Shown here: positions 7,625 to 16,402 of the stretch, piece after piece
Numbering within the stretch: position 1 is the stretch's first letter
Layout: the number at the start of each line of letters is the position of its first letter
Source: UBA4427 sp046351135
Lineage (GTDB): Bacteria > Myxococcota_A > UBA9160 > UBA4427
DNA length: 64,000 nt
NCBI GenBank assembly: GCA_046351135.1
Contig: JAXLZA010000007.1
Span: forward strand, 1-64,000
Direction: 5' to 3'
Notes under the pieces: model-generated
The model's database searches: none
What the model was told of the DNA's origin: nothing
Seen by the model: only the letters and a program-made list of their open reading frames with translations
Position numbers and translations under genes: made by a program

Positions 7625-10441
7625 ATGTGCCGGGGGATGGCGACCCCGCAAGACAAGGCCTGGGCGGCTTACTCGAAGTACCGCCGAGAGGTCGCTGACC
7701 ACCAGATCGTCCCGGCGCTCGGGGCGGGTATCCTGATCGTCATCGGGCTCCACCTTCCGTTCCTGCTCCTCGACTACTCCTACTACGGCGAAAACTTCGT
7801 CCCGCTCGCAATCGGCCGGATCTCTAACGCTGTCAGCCTTGGTCTCCTCTTCCTGTTCGCGAAGAGCTGGCCGGCTCCAGTCATGGTCTTGGCCGTCGCG
7901 AATGCGGGCCTTCATCTCATCGGAATCATCGGATTCGCCGGGGGAGTCTCGAGCCTCTACTTCCCGGGCCTCATGCTGCTATTCCTCGGTGTCCCGGTCC
8001 TTCTCCCGATGACGTCGATGCAGGCTGGGCTCGTGGTCGGCTTTCTCTTTGCGTGCTTTGCTGGCCTTCCCCTCGCTGGATTTGGCGAATTCGGAACTCA
8101 GGAATACATCGTTAATCTCTTCTTTCCTGGCGCCGCGGGAATCGAATGCATTTTCAGCTGCGCGCTGCTCGAGCGCCTGCGATTTCGCGACTACCAGCGT
8201 CGCGAGGAGATAGCAGCCGCCCGCGACCAGCTTGCGAAGCTGGATGACGCGAAGAACCGATTCTCGGCAAATGTCCATCACGAGCTGCGGACGCCGCTCA
8301 CGCTCATGATCGAGCCGCTCGACAGCCTGCGCGCTGGCGAATACGGCGCGATCTCGGATCAGGCAAAGGACATGCTTGGCGTCATGGCGGCGAACGGCCA
8401 GCGACTCCTCAAGCTCATCAACGACCTGCTTGATCTCGCCAAGCTTGAGGACAAAAAGTTCAATCTAGACCGCCAGCCCATAGCCTTAGTCTCGTTCATC
8501 GACGAACTTGTCCGAGGGACCGAGGCGCTCGCCCTCAAGAAGGATCTTCGAGTCGAGAAGCGCGCGGACATCGATCCCTCACTCCGCGTCGTCGCCGACC
8601 GTGACGCCCTCGACAAGATCCTCATCAATCTCGTCGGCAATGCGATGAAGTTCACAAACCCCGGCGGCCGGATCACGCTTGCCTGCGAGTCCGTCGAGGG
8701 GGGCGTTCAGATCACCGTCGCAGATACCGGCATCGGACTCGAGGAAGACCAGCTCGTACGGATCTTCGATCGCTTCTCCCAAGTCGACTCGTCGGCGACC
8801 CGCAAGCACGAGGGGACCGGCATAGGACTCTCCCTGGTCAGCGAGCTCGTCCAGCTTCATCAGGGCCGCATCTGGGCTACCAGCGAGGGGCTCGGCCGGG
8901 GCACGACAATGCACGCCTTCCTGCCCAATGTTGAACCCGACACGCCCAAGCCTGCCGAGAACGTGGTCGTCACGCTCCCGGAAGACGCCGCCGTCGTCAT
9001 GCCGACCGAGGCAAATTCGGGCAAAGATGGCGCCCGACGCGGCTCGCCGATTCAGGTCGATCGCTTCATCGAGATCGGGGTCACCGTCGAGCGCTGGGCC
9101 GACCAAAATGCGAAGTCCGACGATCGCCATGAATGCCGCGCAACCCCCTCCAATCGCCGGCGGCCTCGGGTACTCGTCACCGACGACAACCGTGACATGC
9201 GCGAGCTGCTCCGCTTCGTACTCGAGAAGGAGTTCGAGGTCGAGACCGCGAAGAACGGACTCGAGGCGCTCGAGCGGGTCGCGGCCGATCCTCCGGCACT
9301 CGTCGTGACGGACCTGATGATGCCTGGGCTTAGCGGAACGGAACTCTGCGAGCGGATCAAGACAACGGATAGTCTCCGTGACATTCCGGTCATGATCGTC
9401 TCCTCGAAGGCGGAAGGGGAGATGAAGGTCAAAGGGCTCGAGCTTGGCGCCGATGACTACGTCACGAAGCCCTTTCATCCTCGGGAGGTCATGGCGCGCG
9501 CGCGCGCCCTGATCCGGCTTCGCGAGGCCCAACGCGAAGTTGCCCAGCGCAACGCCGAACTCCAAGGGGCCCTAGATCGCCTGAGTCGGACCCAGACCCA
9601 GCTGATTCAGTCCGAACGCTTGGCGGCCGTCGGCGAGCTAGCGGCCGGGATCGCCCACGAAGTCAACAACCCGGTCAACTACGCGCTCAACGCAGCACGC
9701 GCGCTCAAGTCGATCACGGCCGAATTACAAGAAGTTGCTGAACGATTCGACCGCCTTCATGTTGAAGATGGCGAGCAGATGGTTGCATACGTCAAGGCGC
9801 TCAGAGCCCATCTCGACGAGCTCGACATGCCCGAGGTCGTGCGCTCGATCGATGACATCGTGCGAATCATCTCCGATGGACTCGAAAGGACCAAAAAGCT
9901 CGTCGGCGACCTCCGGGACTATGCCATGCCGCACAAGTCCCAGGAGCATGAACGTCTAGACATCGCTGCCGGCATCGAATCGACGCTCCGGCTGGTCTCC
10001 CGGGAGATCAGCGCGGACGGCATTGAGTTGGTCCGCAACGGCCCTCTGGAGGGGGTCTACGTCAATGGAGATATTGGTGCGCTCAATCAGGTCGTTCTCA
10101 ATCTTTTGCGCAACGCGCATCAAGCAATTCGGGATTCGCCGCGCGAGGGGAGGGGCGAGCGTCCCTGGATCGGCGTAAGCCTCGTCGTCGAGGGAAGCAT
10201 GATCGCGGTTCGCGTGTCTGATAATGGGCCGGGAATTCCTGAGCACATCCTTGGGAGAATATTCGAGCCATTCTTCACAACCAAGGACCCAGGAAAAGGA
10301 TCGGGCCTCGGCCTATCGATGTGTCGAGGGATCGTCGAGTCTCATGGGGGACGACTCGAGGTTCAGACGGAGGTCGGGCAGGGTTCTACCTTTTCAATCC
10401 TCCTGCACGCGTCCCAAGGGCAAGGCGCAGAAGCCCAATGA
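7625..10441 (+). CDS. Membrane hybrid histidine kinase with two transmitter modules around a receiver domain
   Basis: A 938-residue sensor. Residues 28-185 contain about six hydrophobic helices forming the membrane input. Next come HisKA 1 (phosphoacceptor His219 in HHELRTP), HATPase 1 (NLVGNAMKF, DTGIGLEE, GTGIGLSL), a receiver domain (acidic DD at 520-521, phosphoryl Asp563 in VTDLMMPG, Lys615 in TKPF), then a second NtrB-like HisKA (His678 in AHEVNNP) and HATPase 2 (NLLRNAHQAI, DNGPGIPE, GSGLGLSM). ATG 7625 is used; ATG 7637 is an alternative. G+C is lower than in flanking genes. It faces the AAA-type regulator convergently and no separate response regulator is adjacent, so output is unknown. 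Confidence 0.88.
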   Translation: MCRGMATPQDKAWAAYSKYRREVADHQIVPALGAGILIVIGLHLPFLLLDYSYYGENFVPLAIGRISNAVSLGLLFLFAKSWPAPVMVLAVANAGLHLIGIIGFAGGVSSLYFPGLMLLFLGVPVLLPMTSMQAGLVVGFLFACFAGLPLAGFGEFGTQEYIVNLFFPGAAGIECIFSCALLERLRFRDYQRREEIAAARDQLAKLDDAKNRFSANVHHELRTPLTLMIEPLDSLRAGEYGAISDQAKDMLGVMAANGQRLLKLINDLLDLAKLEDKKFNLDRQPIALVSFIDELVRGTEALALKKDLRVEKRADIDPSLRVVADRDALDKILINLVGNAMKFTNPGGRITLACESVEGGVQITVADTGIGLEEDQLVRIFDRFSQVDSSATRKHEGTGIGLSLVSELVQLHQGRIWATSEGLGRGTTMHAFLPNVEPDTPKPAENVVVTLPEDAAVVMPTEANSGKDGARRGSPIQVDRFIEIGVTVERWADQNAKSDDRHECRATPSNRRRPRVLVTDDNRDMRELLRFVLEKEFEVETAKNGLEALERVAADPPALVVTDLMMPGLSGTELCERIKTTDSLRDIPVMIVSSKAEGEMKVKGLELGADDYVTKPFHPREVMARARALIRLREAQREVAQRNAELQGALDRLSRTQTQLIQSERLAAVGELAAGIAHEVNNPVNYALNAARALKSITAELQEVAERFDRLHVEDGEQMVAYVKALRAHLDELDMPEVVRSIDDIVRIISDGLERTKKLVGDLRDYAMPHKSQEHERLDIAAGIESTLRLVSREISADGIELVRNGPLEGVYVNGDIGALNQVVLNLLRNAHQAIRDSPREGRGERPWIGVSLVVEGSMIAVRVSDNGPGIPEHILGRIFEPFFTTKDPGKGSGLGLSMCRGIVESHGGRLEVQTEVGQGSTFSILLHASQGQGAEAQ

Positions 10442-10520
10442 CGTGAGCGGCATTGTGATGACCGGCTAATAAGAAGGGTCTTCGCGTTCGATGAAGAACC
10501 TAACCTCTCGGTCATCATTC
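10442..10520. terminator. Possible bidirectional terminator between convergent genes
   Basis: The convergent junction of the hybrid kinase and the AAA regulator holds an inverted repeat: TGATGACCG at 10456-10464 and CGGTCATCA at 10509-10517, with a smaller TCTTC/GAAGA stem inside. There is no clear T tract, so intrinsic termination is only a possibility. Confidence 0.3.
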
Positions 10521-12245
10521 CCTGCATGTCGCTGAGGTCGAATCCGCGATCTGTGGCCTGCTCGCCTCCCTTGCGAGTCGCAGTGCGCGCATTAATCCAA
10601 GCTCGGAGAGTCGAGAGATAAGATCGCTCGACACCTCTGGGACGCTTGTCTTCAGCTGCAACGATTCGCAGTTTGCTCGAGCCCTGTCGAGGATGGCATA
10701 AGTTAGCCAGCTTCGAGATCCTGTTGACCTCTCCTGCGTTACTGCCAAGGAGGCCAGTTTCCGGGCTTGGCCGTTTTCGCGAAGTGCGATTGCCAAGAGG
10801 CACGCGTAGCGAGCCAGCGATCCGAAGTAGGCAACTCCGTATCCGGCCGTAGAGAACTTGGCCCAAACGGGAGCGATTAGATCAAGCAGGTGTCGCGCCT
10901 GCTTTCGGTCTCCAAGATAAGCGCAAGCCTCGGCCAAGGATGCGATACCAATCGTACCCCCAGGCTCTCTGAATAGCCGCTGAATATCTGAATTCGTGAA
11001 CTGACGAAGGTTCTCCCTGGCCGCGTCGTGAAGGCCTGAGTCCCACTGAAGCCATATGAGTCCAGCTGCCCAGCTCATCACGGTGGGCTTCTCGCTTGCA
11101 AAGGTCTCTACTAATCCACGTACATCATTTGACTTGTCTTGGTCGATGCCCCGCAATACAGCCTGGCATGCGAACGTCTGAATCAAATTGTCATCGGGGG
11201 AGGCCCCTGCGATTTCCCGATAGCGATTGGCGAGCTGCTCGGCGGCTACTAGGTTGCCCGAAAGGCACATCAACATGGAGTCGGTCGATACCGGATACCA
11301 ACGATACTGGGGTAGGCCAATCTTGTCCGCTAACCGTCGATAGCGCTCGTTCTCGAGGGTTAGGCGCCGAATCTCGCCTCTCTCAAGTAGGGTGGCAATC
11401 AGGCGTGTTTGCTGCAGGAGAAAAGAGTATGTGTCTGACCGTGCAAGGGTGGTCTCCTGTAGCTCTAGAATGTATTTGATCCGCTCGTCTGCCCGATCCG
11501 GACCCTGAGCGGCATCGGCGCAGGCTGATAGGGCGGCCACCAAGGCATCGGGATCGCCAGACGAAATCGCAAGTTCATGAGATCTTGATGCAAGAGAGGA
11601 TGGTTCGTCTGGGTCCGTCCATCGCCACTTGCTGATTTGAGAAAGACGGGCCAAGACTTTCGCGCGCAAGGCTTGCTCGCTCAGGGGGAGGCCCTCGAGG
11701 GCTTCGCGTAGGAGCATTTCTTGGTCCGAGTCGTACGCTCCAACTTCAATCGAGAGGAAGTCGGGAGCCATGGCAAGTCCGCACTTAGCTAGAAGAACTG
11801 CGGAACCCATGCCTCGCGACCAAAGGGCGGCATCTAGTATCGATGCCCGCGCTCGTTCCCTGTCGCCAGAATAGTACATGGCGCTCGCGCGGCTGATGAG
11901 AATGTCTAAATGGGCGTGCGGTTCGGATATGGGCTCCCCTTCAAGGATCTGGAGCGATGCATCGAAAATCCTGAGGGCATCCTGAAAAGCCATTCGCGAG
12001 ATCGCGTCGGTACCAGCCCTGAGAGCCTCTGCGCGCAGGCTCTCTGCTGGGGCAACGGGGAATGCCATACATAGATGAAAGAAGAGCGTCGACGCGGTTG
12101 CTGATGTCGTATGGGAGGAGCGTCGGAGTGCATGAACGATTCGATCATGATGCTCCATTCGCGATCTCGGCGGGAGAGATCGATACAGGGAGTCCCGCAG
12201 GATCGAGTGGCAAAAGAGGAATTCCGATCCATCGTTCTGAATCAA
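10515..12245 (-). CDS. C-terminal (TPR-like) part of a frameshifted AAA/winged-helix regulator
   Basis: Downstream portion of the same gene as 12299-13609, separated by a single-base frameshift. The frame stays open upstream of the first ATG to about 12330, where it joins the other part, so the ATG at 12245 is probably not a real start. The content is helical with repeated Ala/Leu-rich helix pairs (for example RMAFQDALRIFDASLQILEG and EACAYLGDRKQARHLLDLI), as expected for tetratricopeptide-type repeats in large ATPase regulators. Adding one base would restore a 1031-residue protein across 10515-13609. G+C is low for this genome. If the shift is real, this half is untranslated. Confidence 0.7.
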   Translation of the reverse strand: MIQNDGSEFLFCHSILRDSLYRSLPPRSRMEHHDRIVHALRRSSHTTSATASTLFFHLCMAFPVAPAESLRAEALRAGTDAISRMAFQDALRIFDASLQILEGEPISEPHAHLDILISRASAMYYSGDRERARASILDAALWSRGMGSAVLLAKCGLAMAPDFLSIEVGAYDSDQEMLLREALEGLPLSEQALRAKVLARLSQISKWRWTDPDEPSSLASRSHELAISSGDPDALVAALSACADAAQGPDRADERIKYILELQETTLARSDTYSFLLQQTRLIATLLERGEIRRLTLENERYRRLADKIGLPQYRWYPVSTDSMLMCLSGNLVAAEQLANRYREIAGASPDDNLIQTFACQAVLRGIDQDKSNDVRGLVETFASEKPTVMSWAAGLIWLQWDSGLHDAARENLRQFTNSDIQRLFREPGGTIGIASLAEACAYLGDRKQARHLLDLIAPVWAKFSTAGYGVAYFGSLARYACLLAIALRENGQARKLASLAVTQERSTGSRSWLTYAILDRARANCESLQLKTSVPEVSSDLISRLSELGLMRALRLAREASRPQIADSTSATCRE

Positions 12246-12298
12246 GCACGCAGCGTGGGCGGGCTCGAGGTCTTCGAGTAGTTCAGGGATTGAGATGT

Positions 12299-13609
12299 TT
12301 AGGGCGCTTGCAACAATCTGCGCTGAGAAGGCCGGCCAACGACGGAGGCCATCAAGAGAGCTGAGTGCGTTGAGCGCGGTAAGTCTCCGAGTTGTTTTGA
12401 GACGATCTCAGAGGCGTCAGTTGCCGCCATTTTCGCCCAAGGGTACGACTGCGAGTGGGGCGATAGCGTTCGGCGCATTCTGAGAAGATGGATAATGTAG
12501 AAGGCATTCCCTGATGTTTGTCGAAAGATTTCCTGAATAAACCCATCGCGGTCGACTTCGTAAGGGTCGATGAATGAGGCAGTATCTTCGACGGTAAATG
12601 GCGTTAGATGGATAATTGTTTGATGGATGGAGCGCTGGTTGGACTGCCCAGCTGATGGGAGGCGTCGTGACGCCAGTGACGGGCGAGCGACAACGGCGAA
12701 GAGAATTGGCGACGATGCAAGCTCAACGATCAAGTGATCATAGAGTCTGACGGAGTCGACATCGGCCAGATGGAAGTCCTCGAGCGCGATCAAAAGGGGG
12801 CGTTGGCGAGCCAGGGCGCGAAATGAGTTCGACCAGTATAGGAAGAAGCGCGACTGATCGATTTTTGCAGGGACACCGGATTCAGCTCTTACTTCCCCGA
12901 CTTCCGGCAGGATTGAGCCGATCAGACGCGCATTCTCTGCAAGCTGTGGGCTGTCAGGGTATTTTTCAAGGGCAGTTCGTAGTGCATTGGTCCAGATGGA
13001 GTAGGCGATGCTTGGGTAAATGGGATTGCAGCGTGCGACGATATAATCAAAGTTTTGCGCCGAATGGATCAGGAATTCCTTGAGAAGGCGCGACTTGCCG
13101 ACGCCAGGCTCCCCAATGATGCTGACGGTCCGTCCCTGTAGGTCTGAACGTGTTTGTCGCACGATCTCTTGGAGGGTCGATAGCGCGACTTTCCGACCGA
13201 CGAATGGGAAATCGGTGTGAGGAGTTGAGCTGGGCTCAATGTCCGTCCGGAGCGTGACTTCCCCAATGAATTTGTATCCTCGTCCCTTTACCGAGGCTAC
13301 GAGTCGGGGGGCTCGGGCGTCTTCTCCGAGGGCCTTTCGGATTTCGGTTATGCACATCGGGATCGTTGACGGGCTGATTCGCTCGGACGACCAGATGTAC
13401 CTGTGGAGAAGATCACGCGTGACGATTCGGTTTCTGTTCTCGATCAATAGGAGTAGAACGTCGAGGGTCTTGCGACCGATCGGAACTTTTGTGTCCTCGC
13501 GGTAGAGCCTCATCTGTTCTAGGTCGACGCGGAATTCGGCGAAACGGAGTTCTCGCACACGGGCATCCTTGAGGTATTTGAGTCTTGTCGGAGGAGACGG
13601 GGTACCCAT
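12299..13609 (-). CDS. N-terminal winged-helix DNA-binding and AAA ATPase part of a frameshifted regulator
   Basis: Residues 20-118 form an OmpR/PhoB-type winged helix (GRKTLDVLLLLIENRNRIVTR, then SVKGRGYKFIGEV). A FVGRK segment opens an AAA/NACHT-like ATPase with Walker A GEPGVGKS at 166-173 and a Walker B-like LLIALEDFHLADVDSV. This is the layout of CadC/AfsR-like predicted-ATPase regulators, which continue into TPR repeats. Here the frame ends shortly after SALLMASVVGRP with RRLLQAP and a stop, while the expected continuation (FSAQIVASALN) lies in the neighbouring frame. The shift falls at 12326-12331, in a CCTTC run on the coding strand. It may be a sequencing error, a fresh mutation or a degrading gene. 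Confidence 0.78.
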   Translation of the reverse strand: MGTPSPPTRLKYLKDARVRELRFAEFRVDLEQMRLYREDTKVPIGRKTLDVLLLLIENRNRIVTRDLLHRYIWSSERISPSTIPMCITEIRKALGEDARAPRLVASVKGRGYKFIGEVTLRTDIEPSSTPHTDFPFVGRKVALSTLQEIVRQTRSDLQGRTVSIIGEPGVGKSRLLKEFLIHSAQNFDYIVARCNPIYPSIAYSIWTNALRTALEKYPDSPQLAENARLIGSILPEVGEVRAESGVPAKIDQSRFFLYWSNSFRALARQRPLLIALEDFHLADVDSVRLYDHLIVELASSPILFAVVARPSLASRRLPSAGQSNQRSIHQTIIHLTPFTVEDTASFIDPYEVDRDGFIQEIFRQTSGNAFYIIHLLRMRRTLSPHSQSYPWAKMAATDASEIVSKQLGDLPRSTHSALLMASVVGRPSQRRLLQAP

Positions 13610-13682
13610 TGGAATCGGGTAGAGAGGCTGAGTTGAATCGGTCCGGCCTTATGCTGTATGGACGAATGAAAGGTAGTATTCC

Positions 13683-14885
13683 ATGAACTTCGGCTTCACC
13701 GACGACCAGCGCTTCCTCGGCGCGGAAGTCCGCAAGTTCCTCGAAGCATCATATCCCCTCCGCACGGTCCGAGAGATCATCGATTCGCCGACCTTCAGTG
13801 GTTCTGATGCAACCCTGTGGGAGCGGATCGTGTCCCTCGGGTGGCCGGGGCTGTGTTTGGCGGAGGAGCAGGGCGGGGCGGGCCTCGATCTCGAGACCCT
13901 GATCGTCGTCCTGGAGGAGACGGGGCGGGCTCTGCTGCCGACCCCGCTGATCTCGACGATGCTCGCCGCGAAGGCGATCGAGCGGTTCGGTTCGAAGAGC
14001 CAGCAGGAGCGCTGGATCCCCGGTCTCGCGAACGGCTCGCGGATCGGGACGGTCGCCGTCCTCGAGGGTGAGGATGTGCTCTCGCCGGCGGGCATTTCGG
14101 CTTCGGCCCGCCGCGACGGCGACGGGCTCGTCGTCTCGGGGAAGAAGTGCTTCGTCTCGGACGGAGCGGCTGCCGACGTCTTCGTCGTCGCGGTCCGGCT
14201 CGACTCGCTGGACGATGTGTGCCGGGGAGACTCCCCGCGGAACGAGCCGGAGTCGGCACGTTCGAGAGCATCGTCGTCCGCTGATTCGATCGGCTGGGTC
14301 GTCGTCGAGCGGTCGACGCCCGGCGTATTGGTCTCGCCGGTCGTCGGGATGGACCGGACGAAGCCGTCGGGGACGCTTTCTCTCGAGAACGTACGGGTTC
14401 CCCTCGACCAGGCCCTGCGAGCCGGGGATCGGGGCTGGGCGGCGATCGAATGGATCCTCGACCTCGGTGCAGCCCTCGTGACCGCCGAGGCGATCGGCTC
14501 CGTCGAGGCGGCCCTCGAGCGTACGACGAAGTTCGCGAACGAGCGGATCCAGTTCGGTCAGCGGATCGGTCGCTTCCAGGGCGTCAAGCATCCTCTCGCC
14601 GAGACCTACGTCGATCTCGAGTCCTTCCGCTCGCTCGCCTACTACGCGATCTGGGCCCTCGAGAACGACGAGCCCGACGCGCGTCTCGCCGTCTCCCGCG
14701 CGAAGGCCTACGCCTCCGAGGCCTTCCCCCAGGCCGGGATCCTCGGCATTCAGCTCCACGGCGGCGTCGGTTATACCTGGGAGTACGACATCCAGCTCTA
14801 CCTGAAGCGCTCGAAATGGTTCCGGCCCGTCTTCGGCGACGCGGACTACCACTACGAGCGCGCGGCTCGTCTGGGAGGTCTCTGA
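13683..14885 (+). CDS. Acyl-CoA dehydrogenase family protein (first subunit of a pair)
   Basis: FAD-dependent acyl-CoA dehydrogenase of 400 residues. The amino-terminal helical domain begins MNFGFTDDQRFLGAEVRKFL; CLAEEQGGAGLDLE precedes the substrate-binding region; IQLHGGVGYTWEYDIQLYLKR is the classic carboxyl motif. Residues about 178-205 hold an extra Ser/Arg-rich loop. The stop is three bases before a second acyl-CoA dehydrogenase, so the two are co-translated and probably form a heteromeric (alpha2beta2) enzyme, as in actinobacterial steroid-side-chain dehydrogenases. Specific substrate is unknown. This gene marks the return to high G+C after the signalling island. Confidence 0.88.
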   Translation: MNFGFTDDQRFLGAEVRKFLEASYPLRTVREIIDSPTFSGSDATLWERIVSLGWPGLCLAEEQGGAGLDLETLIVVLEETGRALLPTPLISTMLAAKAIERFGSKSQQERWIPGLANGSRIGTVAVLEGEDVLSPAGISASARRDGDGLVVSGKKCFVSDGAAADVFVVAVRLDSLDDVCRGDSPRNEPESARSRASSSADSIGWVVVERSTPGVLVSPVVGMDRTKPSGTLSLENVRVPLDQALRAGDRGWAAIEWILDLGAALVTAEAIGSVEAALERTTKFANERIQFGQRIGRFQGVKHPLAETYVDLESFRSLAYYAIWALENDEPDARLAVSRAKAYASEAFPQAGILGIQLHGGVGYTWEYDIQLYLKRSKWFRPVFGDADYHYERAARLGGL

Positions 14886-14888
14886 GCG

Positions 14889-16061
14889 ATGGACTTCGAG
14901 CTGACCGAGAGCGAGCGTGCGTTTCGGGACGAGGTCCGCGCCTTCCTCGACGAGAACCTGCGCGAGGGGGCGACCGAGTCGCCCGCGTTCCTGGCGGAGT
15001 GGACCCGCAAGGTCCGGGAGAAGCGCTGGGTCGGGTTCTCCTGGCCGCGCGAGGTCGGGGGCGGCGGTGGCTCGATCATGGAGCAGGTCATCCTGAAGGA
15101 CGAGATGGCGAAGCGGAAGGCGCCGCCGCTCGGGACCTGCATGATGGGCCTCGCCTGGGTCGGGCCCGCGATCATTCAGTATGGGACCGAGGCCCAGAAG
15201 GAGAAGTACATCCCGGACATCCTCGACGGGAAGTATCAGTGGTGTACGGGCTATTCGGAGCCCGACTCGGGCTCCGATCTCGCGAGCCTGAAGTGCAAGG
15301 CGGTGCGTGACGGGGACGACTACGTCGTGACGGGGCAGAAGATCTGGACCTCGCTCGCGATGTGGGCGAAGAAGATGATCCTGCTCGTCCGGACGGGACC
15401 CGCGCCGTCTGCCGGCTCGACCTCGAAGCACGCCGGCATCACCTGTCTCCTCGTCGACATGGAGACGCCGGGGATCACGGTGCGCCCGATCCGGAACATG
15501 ACCGGGAGCGCGCATTTCGCCGAGGTCTTCTTCGACGGCGTCCGCGTCCCGGTCGAGAATCGCCTCGGCGAAGAAGGGCAGGGCTGGCAGGTCACGATCT
15601 CGGCCCTCGCCTCCGAGCGCTCGAGCATCGCCGAGGTCCACGGTCTCGTCCGCAAGATCGACGAGGTCAAGGATCTCGCCCGCCGGACGCTCCGCGGCGG
15701 CCGTCCGCGCAGCGAGGATCCGGGCATCCGGCGGCGGATCGCCCAGGCCGAGGCGAAGATCGAGGCCATGCGGCTCAACGGCATGCGCTTCCTGACGAAG
15801 CAGCTCCGCGGTGAGCCGCTCGGCGCCGAGACCTCGATCAACAAGCTCCACCGCGCCGCGCTCGAGATCGGTCTCGGCGAGCTCGCCCTCGAGATCCTCG
15901 GCTCGGCGGGCCCGCTGACCGGGAGCGAGGCGCCGGCGGTCGACGAGGGGCGCTGGGCGCGCTTCGCCCTCGGCTGGCCCGACGTCGTGATCGGCGGTGG
16001 GACGCCCAACATCCAGAAGAACATCATCGCCGAGCGGATCCTCGGGCTGCCGAAGGACTGA
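14889..16061 (+). CDS. Acyl-CoA dehydrogenase family protein (second subunit of a pair)
   Basis: 390-residue acyl-CoA dehydrogenase. It contains CTGYSEPDSGSDLASLKCKA, the FAD/substrate strand motif, followed by VTGQKIWTS, and ends with VIGGGTPNIQKNIIAERILGLP, typical of the subunit that contributes cofactor binding in heteromeric dehydrogenases. It starts three bases after the previous gene. The longer insert near residues 255-290 is commonly seen in FadE-like partners of this type. Reaction: alpha,beta-dehydrogenation of an acyl-CoA; electron acceptor presumably ETF, not encoded here. Confidence 0.9.
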   Translation: MDFELTESERAFRDEVRAFLDENLREGATESPAFLAEWTRKVREKRWVGFSWPREVGGGGGSIMEQVILKDEMAKRKAPPLGTCMMGLAWVGPAIIQYGTEAQKEKYIPDILDGKYQWCTGYSEPDSGSDLASLKCKAVRDGDDYVVTGQKIWTSLAMWAKKMILLVRTGPAPSAGSTSKHAGITCLLVDMETPGITVRPIRNMTGSAHFAEVFFDGVRVPVENRLGEEGQGWQVTISALASERSSIAEVHGLVRKIDEVKDLARRTLRGGRPRSEDPGIRRRIAQAEAKIEAMRLNGMRFLTKQLRGEPLGAETSINKLHRAALEIGLGELALEILGSAGPLTGSEAPAVDEGRWARFALGWPDVVIGGGTPNIQKNIIAERILGLPKD

Positions 16062-16074
16062 GAGGAAGGGCGTC

Positions 16075-16368
16075 GTGGTCCCCGAGAACGCGAGCATGCG
16101 AGAGCGAATCGAAGAGCGGCTGCGCGACGCGCTCGCCGCGCCCCACGTCGAGGTCGTCGACGAGTCGCATCTCCATGCCGGTCATGCCGGGGCGAAGAGC
16201 GGGGGCGGGCATTTCCGGGCGGTGATCGTGTCGGAGAAGTTCGCCGGGCTCTCGCGGGTCAAGGCCCAGCAGCTCGTCTACGCAGCGATGGGCGCCTGGA
16301 TGAGCAAGGAGATCCACGCCCTCAGCATGCAGACGTTCACGCCCGAGCAGTGGAGCGCCCGGGGCTGA
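16075..16368 (+). CDS. BolA family protein
   Basis: 97 residues from GTG 16075, which has AGAGGAAGG just upstream; ATG 16096 would remove only seven residues. The core MRERIEERLRDAL, VVDESHLHAGHAGAKSGGGHFR and LSRVKAQQLVYAAMG ... EIHALSMQTFTPEQW are the BolA/IbaG signature: an alpha-beta fold whose conserved His in the ALSM segment helps bind a glutaredoxin-shared [2Fe-2S] cluster. A monothiol glutaredoxin partner is not adjacent. Probably co-transcribed with the two acyl-CoA dehydrogenases, 13 bases upstream. Confidence 0.9.
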   Translation: MVPENASMRERIEERLRDALAAPHVEVVDESHLHAGHAGAKSGGGHFRAVIVSEKFAGLSRVKAQQLVYAAMGAWMSKEIHALSMQTFTPEQWSARG

Positions 16369-16392
16369 GGCTGGCCCCGAGGCCGGGCGCTC
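16353..16392. terminator. Terminator-like hairpin between convergent bolA and cupin genes
   Basis: GAGCGCCCGG at 16353-16362 and CCGGGCGCTC at 16383-16392 are perfect 10-base inverted arms, and GGGGC/GCCCC can pair inside the loop. The stem overlaps the last codons of bolA and lies just before the end of the opposing cupin gene. No T run follows, so it may act as a bidirectional RNA stop or as a 3'-end stabiliser. Confidence 0.4.
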
Positions 16393-16402
16393 TCGGGAAC
16401 GC

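Noticed and set aside
12326..12331. Programmed frameshift in the AAA regulator
   Set aside because: No X-XXY-YYZ slippery heptamer and no downstream pseudoknot apparent; mutation or sequencing error is simpler.
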